Of a stretch of DNA of 64,000 nt, positions 22,565 through 33,164 are shown piece after piece. Each line of letters starts with the position of its first letter. Positions within the stretch are counted from its first letter, which is position 1. The notes under the pieces were generated by a model. It ran no database searches. It was not told the origin of the DNA and saw only the letters and a program-made list of their open reading frames with translations. A program made the translations under genes and the position numbers. Source of the stretch: Carnegiea gigantea (lineage: Eukaryota > Streptophyta > Magnoliopsida > Caryophyllales > Cactaceae); contig JAKOGI010000535.1 of NCBI GenBank assembly GCA_029747015.1, positions 1 through 64,000 on the forward strand, given 5' to 3'.

Positions 22565-23783
22565 TCTCCCACTCACACATAAGGGAGTGCTAATTTCCAC
22601 CTTAAGAAAAACTTATTATTCTTTTATTTCTACACAATCTTCATACTAGACAAATACGCCATGTGACCAACATACTTATGAGAGATCTATGCTATACATA
22701 TGTTAGGAATATGTAACCTCTAGTCGAGAATCGCATATAGGTAGTTGCAAGTATGCAAGTAAGATGTCTCACTTTGAACTCATCAAATTATTATATTTCA
22801 TATTCACAATTATATCCCATATAAATGGGTGCACTGATGAATAGAACTAATGAGATTCCATGAAAGATCTTCCTCTTCTTATAAGACTCTTAACTAAATC
22901 CAACTCGTTTTTCTAGATATGTCCTACCAAACCAAATCACTTAGGATCCTTTGGAAACATATTAAGATAACGAACATTAAATCGAGCCTCAAGCCATCGA
23001 TTGGAGTCCTGAGGGTATAAATATAAGGCCATAACCTTATGGGATCTCACACAAATATAACTCATATTAACCCGATTCGTTGTCTCTTGCACACATGGTA
23101 TGAAACATGTGCTACTGCATTCTCTCATTTCCCATGAAGCGCATGACGTTTTGGTTCTTTAACCAAAAAGCTGTACATATGGTATTTAGAAACCTTATTG
23201 TGCAAAGAGAGTTCCCAAATTTACTCATTAACTTGAACTCACTTCTGGCCTTTTTGAGGTAGATTAAGTAAAATTCATTTTTACGCATATGCTATGATGC
23301 CCTTTTGTCATTGTCATGGTAGCATTCATGATTTTCAGTTGATAGGTTCTCATAATTATCCTTCTGATAGTTCTACTTAAAATCTTATCTCATCTCCTGT
23401 CGGTACTCTAATCAGTGGCGGCGGTTACCAGTGTGAGAGGCATCGATATACTTTTCATATTTAAGAATGCACAATAATCCATGAATAAGAATGAACATTC
23501 AAACATTCTAATAACAAGTGTATGCAAATTAACTCACTTAAATTTCATAATATTAGACAATCGCTTGTGAACATCGGCAAAACAATTGGTGAAGAACATG
23601 GATGGGTATGACTGTCGTCTACGAAGACTGTTAAGCCTTTATGTGCTCACAGAGTACATCCCCTTACCAAGGCTAGCGCAATGGTTGTACAACCATTTAC
23701 TTTGCAAGAAAATACTTTACGTTTATTATCTTTGTGTGCCACCATGTTATTTACAAAATTGAACCTTATGTTCAATCTGTTTG
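22565..23783 (-). pseudogene. Copia B 3' non-coding region and RNase H end
   Basis: On the minus strand, RNase H resumes at the Sirevirus joint (23783) with a segment equivalent to RFNFVNNMVAHK and decays quickly. From about 23590 down to 23460 the sequence aligns with copia A 14850-14955 (shared TTTGCAT-CACTTGTT and GAATGTTTGAATG). The rest, up to the purine tract, is non-coding; the ORF at 22937-23128 has no recognised similarity. Confidence 0.55.
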
Positions 23784-24234
23784 TGTTAGAATGTATAAGG
23801 TTTTAATGATAACAAATCCAAGTGTTGTAGTTGTTGTTGTTGTTCCAAACAGGCTTTACCAACAGGGTCTTACTGCTGTCTTTCAATATATTAAAACTGC
23901 TTGACTAATGGTTTATCAAGAACAGGTACTCAAGTCAGCGATGTAAGAACAACCATGAGGAACAGGCTCTGTAAGGTGTTTGAAACATGTCCTGTGAAGT
24001 GTTTGAAGCATAGGATATAAGTGCAGCCGTGAGAAACAGGTTCTGTGAAGTGTTTGCAGCAGATTCGTCTCTCTACAAGATGACTAGTGGTTACAACAAG
24101 ATGTCTTGATTTAATTTGATTTTATATTTTTAGACTCTTGTTAATATGCCAATCAGAAACTCTTAACTTACCACTTACTTAAAACGGTTTTTTTTTCTTT
24201 TGGTAAATATTTCGGATCACCCTTCAGAACAATC

Positions 24235-24264
24235 CTGGAAACAGGGTGATCAGGGTGTTTCCAG
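24235..24264. promoter_or_regulatory. Inverted repeat in the Sirevirus LTR
   Basis: CTGGAAACA and TGTTTCCAG form perfect 9-bp arms around a 12-base centre containing TGATCA. The same arms are kept at 33616-33645 in the 3' LTR despite a change in the loop. It lies about 365 bp upstream of the TATA-like box and could be a protein binding site or hairpin; the function is inferred only. Confidence 0.45.
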
Positions 24265-24627
24265 AATAAGCTGCGAAAAAAAAAAAAAACTGTTTTGCGC
24301 GATTTTTATCTTTTGGATTTTGAGCAGCTTCTTCAAGGATTTGCAAGAAAGATTTTTTATGGAGTATCTTACCCCTTATCCTAAAAACGGTTATTAAAAT
24401 CTTAAGGGGATTTGCAAAATCTTTTTTGAATAAAAAGAATATCCAATTTTTGGCAAGTGGATAAGGTTGTTGAGAAAAACATGGGCTAGTTGCTGAGAAT
24501 CACCGCCTTATGCACACGGTTTAGGAAGTGTTTCCAGCTCATGTTTCCTCATCTCTTGTGGCTAAAGAATTCTATATTCTTTAGGAATTTTAGTTTCCAA
24601 AAATTTGAAGAATTGTTTTTCAAAGCA

Positions 24628-24637
24628 CTATATAAAG
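24628..24637 (+). promoter_or_regulatory. TATA box of the Sirevirus 5' LTR
   Basis: CTATATAAAG is conserved at the matching position in the 3' LTR (34001-34010). Its place in the middle of the LTR fits a U3/R promoter driving genomic RNA. Confidence 0.6.
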
Positions 24638-25214
24638 TCGCTTCTTAGAACGATAAAGCATCGGTTTTCAAAGAGAAAAATTTAGTGTTCATGAGCTTAA
24701 AAGTTTGAAAAGAAAACCGTGTCTAGTGAGCGAGTTATTTGAGCTTTCAAAGTTGGCATATTAGGACTTCATTGTACCCTATATTAGCTTAGTTGAGAAG
24801 CATTGTAATAGGGTGTTTTTCTTTATACTCTTCTTTCACAAAAGTGAGTTGAGTGTGTGTCCAAATCAAGGGGATTTTGGACGTGGGGTAACCTGTCTTA
24901 GGGAAGACGGTTACGTGGGTTGCAATTTGTAACAAGGTGTGTTATTATTGTAACGTGATTAGCCCGTTTAGTGAAGTGTTTAAATCCTACACACGATAGG
25001 TCATGGTTTTTTTACCTCAGTTAGGCTAGAGGTGTTTTCCACGTAAAAATCCTGTGTCCATTATTTCCGCATTCAATTTTGTTGGATTTTCGCTTTTGCT
25101 TATCTCAGAAACAACCTGTACGAACAGGGTCTAAGACTGTTTGCCAGCAACTTGCGAAAATCGGATACCACAATTCACCCCCTCTTGTGGTTGTGTACTC
25201 TCTAAATCAACAAG

Positions 25215-25226
25215 TGGTATCAGAGC
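25215..25226 (+). other. Sirevirus primer binding site (tRNA-iMet)
   Basis: TGGTATCAGAGC, two bases after the 5' LTR, is the exact complement of the plant initiator tRNA-Met 3' end used to prime minus-strand synthesis. Confidence 0.9.
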
Positions 25227-25269
25227 ATGTTCTCCTTTGAAAGGCTAACATCTTGAGAGATCCTTGAAG

Positions 25270-27004
25270 ATGAGTACCCCACAAGGCATGCTTGAAGGTC
25301 AATCCATAACTCGACCACCATACTTTAATGGTCAACATTATAGTTGGTGGAAGAACCGAATGGAAAACTTCATTCAAGCTGCGGATTACGAGTTATGGAT
25401 GCTTATCAAGAGTGGACCACTCATTCCCACAAAAGTGATCGAAGATGGAAGCAAAGTTCACAAAAAGCCTGAAGAGTTCAATTCCGAAGATTTCAAGATG
25501 ATAGAAAAGAATGCAAAGGCCAAAAAACTCTTGTATTTTGGCCTTGGTCCTGATGAATATACTCGCATATCTGAATGTGAGTCGGCCAAGGAGATCTGGG
25601 ATGCTTTGCAAGTAGCTCACGAAGGGACCAATTAGGTAAAGCAATCCCGAATTGAATTGCTTATGAGAAAATATGAGCTGTTTGAGATGGGTGATCGTGA
25701 AAGTGTGATGGACATGTACACTCGCTTCACTCACATAACGAATGAGTTGAAATCCCTGGGAAAATCCTTCACCACCGAAGAATTGGTGAGGAAAATCCTA
25801 AGAATTTTACCTCATTCTTGGGAAGCGAAAGTCACGGCCATCCAAGAAGCTAAGGACATGAACAAGATCACCCTAGATGAGCTGATTGGAAATCTCCAAA
25901 CGTATGAACTTAGAAAAAATTCTCAGCAAAAAGACGAGACAAAGAGAGATCGAGGTCTTGCTCTAAAGGCCTTAGAAGATGATTCTAAATCTGATGAGGA
26001 GGAGATTGCTATGATAACTCAAAAATTTAAGAAGTTCTTCAAGAAAGTTAAAGAAAACAGCAAAAGGAAGGACTTTGGCAAGGGCAGGAACACCTCTCGG
26101 GAACAGTTCTCCGGGTGTTTCAAGTGTGGCAAACTGGACCACATTGTGAGAAACTGCCCACTGCACAAGGAAGAACAAGAACCCGAACACCCTCGAAAAC
26201 AGGGGAGAAAACAGGGTGTAAGCAGCTCAGCGAAAAGGTTCTCAAAAGCTATGCTCGCGGCCTGGGGAGACTCAAGTGAGGATAAGAAAGGGTCTGAAGC
26301 TGGGGAAGCTGATGTAGCACTCATGGCAAGAAGTGACACTGATTCAGATGATGGATCAACAGATAGTCTGACTCAACTCAAGAACAAGGTACGTGGTCTA
26401 AATAAATCAACTCTTGAGGAATTAGTGTACACTATAATGGATATATGTGCTGAATTAAAAAGGGATGTTCGAGATCTAGAACTTGAAAATGAAACCCTTA
26501 AATTAGAAAAAACTTGAAGTTGACAAAGAAACTCTTGCCTTGCATGAAAACATCAATGTGCTTAAAGAAACTCTACTCATGAAAGAAGAGACTTGTTCCA
26601 CTAAATTGACTGAGCTGGAAAAAGAATCCCTTGACTTAAAAGGTAAGGTCGAGTCCTTGCTTGTAGAAAATAAAAACTTGCTTGAGAAAATGAAACAAAT
26701 GGAATCAGACCTTGCCACAAACAAGCTCTGGAATAGGTCCTCACAAGCACTTGAATGGTTAAACACCCATCATAGTCTAAATAGAAGAGGACTAGGTTTT
26801 GTCCCTAAGATGACCTACCCAGTGAATAGAAAATATATAGGATTATCTGAGAATATTGTATGTTATCACTGTGGTAAAACGGGTCATTATCGATATGCTT
26901 GTCCTATAAGAAAGTATGCCATTGAAAGGAACATAGTTTATGTAAAACAAATATGGGTTAGGAAAGATAAGATTTGTACGTCTAAAGGAATGGGACCCAA
27001 GTAG
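25270..27004 (+). pseudogene. Sirevirus gag, broken
   Basis: The likely start is the ATG at 25270 (MSTPQGMLEG), since the upstream TTG is less suitable. The N-terminal part has the UBN2/DUF4219-type gag fold (HYSWWKNRMENF, later MYTRFTHITNELKSLGK). An in-frame TAG at 25633-25635 interrupts it; reading resumes in the same frame. The first zinc knuckle is CFKCGKLDHIVRNC (near 26120). A single-base gain in the A6 run at 26507-26512 shifts the frame. The next frame carries a Leu/Glu-rich coiled coil and a second knuckle, CYHCGKTGHYRYAC (near 26865). A TAG at 27002 and further stops follow. Double knuckles and a coiled coil are Sirevirus traits. Confidence 0.85.
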
Positions 27005-27040
27005 ATCTGAGTTCCCAAAACTAACCCTTGATTTGTTTTA

Positions 27041-28516
27041 CAGGCTGAAGTGAGAGAGAACAACCCAGCAAACAACCCAGCAAACAGTGCAGGGAACAGT
27101 CTAGGGAACAGGCAGCTGTGGTATGTTGACAGTGGGTGTTCGAGGTATATGACTGGTGAAAAATTCAATTTTCTCTCACTTACAGCTTCAGAAGGAGGGA
27201 GTGTGGCATTTGGAAACGGAAAATTCGGGACAATTGTCGGCATAGGTAAGATAGGTGAGTCGCTCTCCCATTCAATTGACAATGTTTATTTAGTGGATGG
27301 ATTAAAACACAACTTGCTAAGTGTGTCCCAACTGTGCGACAAAGACAACCTAGTAGTGTTCTCACCAACACGTTGCTTGGTTGTGAATATGAACACAGGA
27401 GATGTTGTGTTGAGGGGGAAGCGACACAAAAATGTTTATAAAGTGTGTATTTCCACTCTTCCCCAAAATAATTTGACCTGTTTGAGTGCCCTAAATGATG
27501 ATGTTATGCTTTGGCACAAAAGGCTAGGTCATGTAAGCCACTCATTTTTGAACAAACTTGTAACCAAAGACTTAGTGGTAGGCTTACCTTCCATCAAATT
27601 CAATGATGACAAGGTATGTGATGCATGTGCCAAAGGCAAACAAGTCAAAAATTCATTTAAATCTAAAAGGTGTGTAAGCACTACTCGACCTCTTGAATTG
27701 ATACATATGGATATATGTGGTCCAATGAGGATCATGAGCAGAGGTGATAAGAGGTATGTGCTTGTGATAGTAGATGACTACTCTCGTTTCACTTGGACCC
27801 TGTTTTTGGCTTCTAAAGATGAAACTTTTAAAAAATTTCTTGCTTTCATTAAAAAGACTGAAAAGAGGGTAGGACACTCTTTGGTATGCCTAAGGTCTGA
27901 CCATGGTACAGAATTTGAAAATTCGAGCTTTATTGATTATTGTAATGAGCATGGTGTTGATCATAATTTTTCAGCTCCAAGAACACCCCAACAGAACGGG
28001 GTGGTAGAACATAAAAATCGCACTCTAGAGGACATGACTAAAACAATGCTTGTTGCTAGTGGTCTTCCTAGAAACTTTTGGGCTGAAGCTTTGAATACAT
28101 CATGTTACATTCTAAATAGATGTATGATTAGATCTATTCTTAACAAAACTCCTTATGAACTTTTCAAGGGAAGAAAACCTAATATTATGCATTTGAGAGT
28201 TTTTGGTTGTAAATGTTTTGTGCATAATAATGGAAAGGATGCCTTAGGAAAATTTGATCCAAGGAGTGATGAAGCAATATTCCTTGGTTACTCCTCGCAT
28301 AGTAAGGCATACAAAGTATTTAATAAGAGAACCTTGTGTGTTGAGGAAGGTGTGCATGTGCTTTTTGACGAAACTAACTCTCTAAGTGAGAATGATGCAC
28401 AGGAGGAAGACCTCGAACTAGGTCTTGTTAGAAAAGACGTGCTATTTCAAGATGATCAAGGTAAGGATCAACCTGAGGGATCAAGGCCTGAAGCTGTTCT
28501 TCAGGAAGGTAAGTAA
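27041..28516 (+). pseudogene. Sirevirus protease and integrase
   Basis: This is one long open stretch in the same frame as the second part of gag. The aspartic protease site is WYVDSGCSRYMTG (near residue 26). The GAG-pre-integrase zinc region reads LWHKRLGHVS then CDACAKGK (HHCC). The integrase core keeps HMDICGP, RSDHGTEFEN and NGVVEHKN, that is Asp, Asp and Glu of the catalytic triad. The GKLDP-like motif appears as LGKFDP, followed by EAIFLGYSS. The sequence reads through to a TAA at 28514-28516, after which the frame continues. It is the least damaged part of the element. Confidence 0.9.
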
Positions 28517-28519
28517 GGT

Positions 28520-30344
28520 GTGAACCAAACAGGGGGAAACAGGGTGGAACCCTGTTCGGGACAACATCAGCCGAACCCTTCTAAGATAAATCCAGGAACA
28601 AGCTCCCAAACAGGCTCGAGAACAGGTTCTGAACCTGTTTCACCGAGTATTCCAGCTAGGATGGAGAGCGAGTCTGTGAACCCACTTTTACCACGATTAT
28701 GGAAATACCAAATTTCACATCCTCTTGATCAAATTTTGTCTGATATTAATGCAGGAGTTCAAACTAGATCTAGACTCAAAAATTTCTGTGCTTTCTATGC
28801 TTTTCTCTCAAAAATTGAGCCTAAGAATATTAATGAAGCCCTTGTAGATTCAGATTGGGTCACAGCCATGCAAGAAGAACTCCATCAGTTCGAAAGGAAT
28901 AAGGTATGGCATCTTGTGCCACGGCCAGAGGATAGAACAATCATTAGAACCAAGTAGGTGTTCCGTAACAAGCTAGATGAGTGCGGAACAGTCACTAAAA
29001 ACAAGGCCCGGCTGATGGTTCAAGGCTACAACCAAGAAGAGGGAATTGATTATGAAGAAACCTTTGCACCTGTTGTAAGGATGGAGGCTATTCAAATCTT
29101 GATAGCATTTGCAGCCCATATGGAGATCAAGTTGTATCATATGAATGTCAAAAGTGCATTTCTAAATGGATACCTCAAAGAAGAAGTATATGTCAAACAA
29201 CCCCCCGGTTTTGAAAGTGATGAATTTCCTAACCATGTTTTCAAACTTGACAAAGCACTTTATGGTTTGAAACAAGCCCCTAGAGCTTGGTATGAGCAGT
29301 TGTCAAGTTTTTTATTAGAAAATGGTTTTACAAGAGGCAAGGTAGACAATACCTTGTTTCTAAAATCTAAGGGGGAACATTTGTTGATTGTCCAAGTATA
29401 TGTCGATGACATCATATTTGGTGCAACTCATCATGATTTGTGCAATAAATTTTCAAAAATGATGAGGAGTGAGTTTGAAATGAGCATGATGGGTGAGCTT
29501 AATTTCTTTCTAGGCTTACCAAATCAAGCAAACTTCAAACGGCACCATGATCCATCAACAAAAATATATCAAGGAGTTACTTAAGCGTTTTGGGATGGAG
29601 TTGGCCAAGCCCATTGATACTCCCATCTCTCCCTCAACCAGGTTGGTAATGGATGATGGTAGTCCCTCAGTTGAGGAGAAATCCTATAGGGGCATGATAG
29701 GGTCACTCCTATACCTGACGGCTAGTAGACCTGACATTGTTTTCAGTGTTGCTCTATGTGCACGTTTTCAGTCTAACCCTAAAGAAACTCATCTTAAGGC
29801 TGTAAAAAGGATTTTAAGATACTTAAAACATACACCTGATCTAGCCTCATGGTATCCTAAAGGTTGCAACTTTGATCTTGTTGGGTATGCTGATGCTGAT
29901 TATGCAGGTTTCTTGGTTGATAGAAAAAGCACCTCAGGTATGGCTCACTTTCTTGGACCTTGTTTGGTATCTTGGGCAACCAAGAAACAACTCTCTGTTG
30001 CTTTGTCCACAGCAGAAGCTGAGTATGTGGCAGCTGCATCTTATTGTGCTCAGTTATTATGGATAAGACAACAACTCAAGGACTTTTGTGTTGACATAGG
30101 ATGCATTCCTATTTATTGTGACAATACAAGTGCAATTAACATTGCCAAAAATCCATGTCAACACAAAAGAACAAAACATATTGACATTCGTCATCATTTT
30201 CTAAGAGACAATGTTGAAAAAGGAGTGATCTCAATGAATTTTTGTGCCACTGAAAATCAAATTGCTGATATATTCACAAAAGCATTAGGTAGAGAACAAT
30301 TTGAAAGGAATAGACTCGAACTAGGCTTAATTAGAACAACCTGA
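28520..30344 (+). pseudogene. Sirevirus reverse transcriptase and RNase H
   Basis: The linker at 28520-28900 is rich in AACAGG-coded residues. RT begins near 28830 (WVTAMQEELHQFERNKVW). A TAG at 28955-28957 replaces the conserved Trp before VFRNK. The first catalytic motif reads [11 protein letters not shown], with Asn at 29144-29146 where Asp is expected, while the YVDD box is intact (near 29400). A one-base gain near 29519 shifts into the frame of 29547-30344. RNase H there is complete: YADADYAG, STAEAEYVA, CDNTSAI and ADIFTKAL, ending at 30344. The RT substitution alone would abolish polymerisation. Confidence 0.9.
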
Positions 30345-30783
30345 CCAACCTGTTCTCTCTCCCTGATTGCAAAACTTAAAAGTTACGGGCACAACATGTT
30401 AAATTTTTGTTTGCAATCAACTTCTGTGCTATGTTTAGCATATGTGAGGTTTGCAACTTGCTGACACTCGTTGAGGTCTAATGAGATTGCCCTTATTGTC
30501 CCATGTTACCGAGCAAGTAACCTCAAGAACAAGCTCCAGGAACAGGTACGCCTCTTGTTTGTCAAATGTGTGCAACAAATTGAGAATTGCCTAACATCTT
30601 CCCGAGGCGTGCTCGGCCTAATTTAATGCAAAAGCTCGTTGCAAAACGGGCAAAATCTTTTGAAGATTTCGCATGTGTCTCTCTCTCTTTAAAGCTCTCT
30701 TGCTCAATCTCTCACCTCCACCGAAACTCTCTTGCTCTGAAACTCTATTCAAGAAACCCTAATCTCTCTGCTTCCTCTGAAAA
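30345..30783 (+). other. Spacer between Sirevirus pol and third ORF
   Basis: Non-coding. It contains AACAGG/CCTGTT words (near 30350 and 30540) and a CTCTCTCT tract before the ATG at 30784. The ORF at 30587-30895 overlaps in another frame and is not convincing. Confidence 0.5.
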
Positions 30784-32680
30784 ATGGCGTCTCCCATTAG
30801 CTCCGAGAGCTCCTCGACCTCGACTCAGGGCAACCAGACACAGAGCACAGCCTTGCAAACATCCACAGCGCTGTTTGCGCCTACACAATTTCTGACGGCC
30901 CTCATGGAAGGTAAAACTACTGAACCTTCTCGACCCATTGTCTATAAACCTTTTGGGTTTTTGAAAAGCATCGATCTTAGAACAATGAATCTAAAATTGG
31001 ATGACATCCCTTACAAATTTGGGTGGGAATTGATTTTGTTTGGAGAAACAGGGGCATGTAAACCCCAAGAACCTGTTGGGGCATCTGAAAGAGAAATTGG
31101 GCCTTTAGATGAAATCTTTCTGTTCGATCATGGACTAGATGACATCAATTCGTTCGGGCTGTTTCCAGAGCAGGAAACAAGGGCCGAAACAGGGCTTGAG
31201 CTTTTTAGGGATGACCTAGGTGAGGATTTGTCAAAAGAAGAAGGGGGAAGTAGTGGTCAAATGGAGGAGTCTCCTGTGAAGCCTGAATAAGCCACACCGG
31301 TACCACCAACCGGTGAGAAACGTAAACGATACAAAATTGTGGCTAGGCGTACTAGAATGCCAAGAACACGACCACCATCAAAGTCTAAAAGCGGCCAGAC
31401 TGAAGAACCCTCAAAAAGTGAAACCCCTGTCAAACCAAAACCACAAATCTTCTCTTCGGCCAAACCCACAACCAGGCTAACTTGAAAATCAGCCCGAATT
31501 GCCTTCCACTCCACACCTCGTCCTGCCAAACAGTCATCCCCTGTTGTTGAGGAAATTGATTCCTCCTCTGAGCCTTCATCAGATAGCGACACTGAGAACA
31601 CCACCTTCAAACAGGGCACTCCCGTGTTCTTAGGGTCCTCAGAGGATAAGCCTCTGCCTGCACCAAAATCGACCTCCACTTTACCCTCTAAACCATCACC
31701 CCTCAAAACTTCCAAGAGAAAAGCCTCTCTCAAGCACACCTCCACCCAAGACCCTCCTACTGAGCCTCAACCTAAAAGAGCCAAGAAGTCTACCCCGCCT
31801 GCAATCTCAGCCAAACTGACCCAACTGCTTCAGAGACGAGTAGTCAGGGGCAAAATTGTCAAGGTAAAATATTTTGAGGAACAGGACCTGGGGGTGTTTC
31901 TACACAAGCTGCGTGCACAGGGGTGGTATGAGCTATTTACAAACACCCAGCTGGGGTGTTCTGTACATGAGTTGGCAGAGTTCTATGCCAACTGCACTGT
32001 CACCGATGGAGTGGTGACAAGTATTGTTAATGGGAAACAGCTTCGCTTTGATGCGAAGATATTAGGGAAAATTCTGGGGATTCCCTCCACGGGCTTTGAT
32101 ATATATATGAGAGAAGACAAGACTATTCTAGGGACAGCCAGGCTGCTAGAGCTCACCCAAAAATTTAGCCAGCAATCAAGCCTCCAAACACCCAAGTCCG
32201 TGAAGAAAGGGGACACGACATTGCTCCATCAATTGATATTCTGGTTTATCATCAAGAATGTCATCCCCGGGGGCCAGGGTCGCAATCTTGCTGATGCCAT
32301 AGATCAATGTTTGATGGATCTGATGGACAAGGAAGAGCAAATCAACCTTCCTGCCATCATGATTCGCCACATAGCAAGAATTGGAAACACCTCCAGGGAA
32401 CATGACCTGTGATACGGCTTCTTCCTGACTAGTGTGTTTGAGCACTTTGGTTGAGGGGTCTGCCTCAGAACAGGGGACCAGAACACCCCGTCCTCCTGTT
32501 CCTGGCAGTTCCTCAGTCAAGCTTGAGGCTGCTTTGGAAGAAAACTCTCGACTCGGTGCTGAGCTTACTGCGGTAAAGGCTGCCCTGGATGAGGAAAAGG
32601 CTCTCAATGCAAAACGCCATGAAGATATCCTCGCCCTTCTCTCTTCCCTCTCAGTAAAATTTTCCCCTCCTGCTCTCTGA
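30784..32680 (+). pseudogene. Sirevirus third ORF (env-like), broken
   Basis: This ORF follows RNase H after a 440-bp spacer, where Sireviruses carry their env-like ORF. The N-terminal piece (MASPISSESS, 30784-31290) is Ser/Glu-rich. Same-frame stops are TAA at 31288, TGA at 31483 and TGA at 32410. The middle holds a basic SARIA-type segment and Pro/Lys/Ser-rich sequence. A conserved block (RFDAKILGKILGIPSTGFDI) and HQLIFWFIIKNVIPGG follow. A frame change near 32440 leads to a C-terminal coiled coil (LEAALEENSRLGAELTAVKA) ending at 32680. No signal peptide is visible. The role in this lineage is not established. Confidence 0.75.
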
Positions 32681-33150
32681 TCACCCCCCATCTGTTGTTC
32701 TCATAGCCTGTTCTCACTTCTCTTGGTTATCCTCTCTTGCCAGTTTGTACTTTCTGTTGCACTCGTTTGGTGAATGACAGGTTATCTTGTTTTTTGATTG
32801 GCTTTGCCTTGCTTGCTTTCTGTTGCGAATTGCTTGTGTGTGACTAGGATGGCCAATCTCATTACCGTACCAACACACTTGAGTGTATCGCCTGTTGACT
32901 TTCCTCCATTACCCAAGTGGTGGTGATAGCAAACACCCTATGTTTGACGGTTCGCTCCTACTTTTTAATGATGCCAAAAGGGGGAAGATAGGATGACCAA
33001 TATTGTTTTACTTTTGCCATGGACGAGTTAAATTTCTTACACTTTTTCGATACTGACTGCTTCATGTGAATTGTCGGTCCTATAAATAATTGGCACTAAT
33101 CACTTCAATTGTCCTTGAAAGTCAATATGGTCACTTGGTTTGTCATCATC

Positions 33151-33164
33151 AAAAAGGGGGAATT
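33151..33164 (+). other. Sirevirus polypurine tract
   Basis: AAAAAGGGGGAATT lies directly before the 3' LTR and is the expected primer for plus-strand DNA. Another purine tract, AAAAGGGGGAAGA, lies about 180 bp upstream near 32977, reminiscent of the multiple tracts reported in Sireviruses. Confidence 0.85.

Larger units (their letters stand above)
23784..25212 (+). repeat. 5' LTR of the Sirevirus
   Basis: It starts TGTTAGAATG and ends AAATCAACA. It contains a (GTT)n tract near 23830, a CTATATAAAG box, an inverted repeat at 24235-24264, and repeated AACAGG words. It also carries an A14 tract near 24276-24290 that is shorter in the partner LTR. Confidence 0.95.

Noticed and set aside
25215..25226. 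Possible tRNA gene at the TGGTATCAGAGC matches (also 42415 and 60002)
   Set aside because: Only the 12-base primer binding site is present, next to LTRs; no tRNA fold surrounds it.
30587..30895. Plus-strand ORF of 102 codons before the Sirevirus third ORF
   Set aside because: It overlaps the start of the third ORF in another frame and has no recognised feature.
31257..31745. Minus-strand ORF of 162 codons
   Set aside because: Antisense to the Sirevirus third ORF; no motif, and codon bias follows the plus strand.
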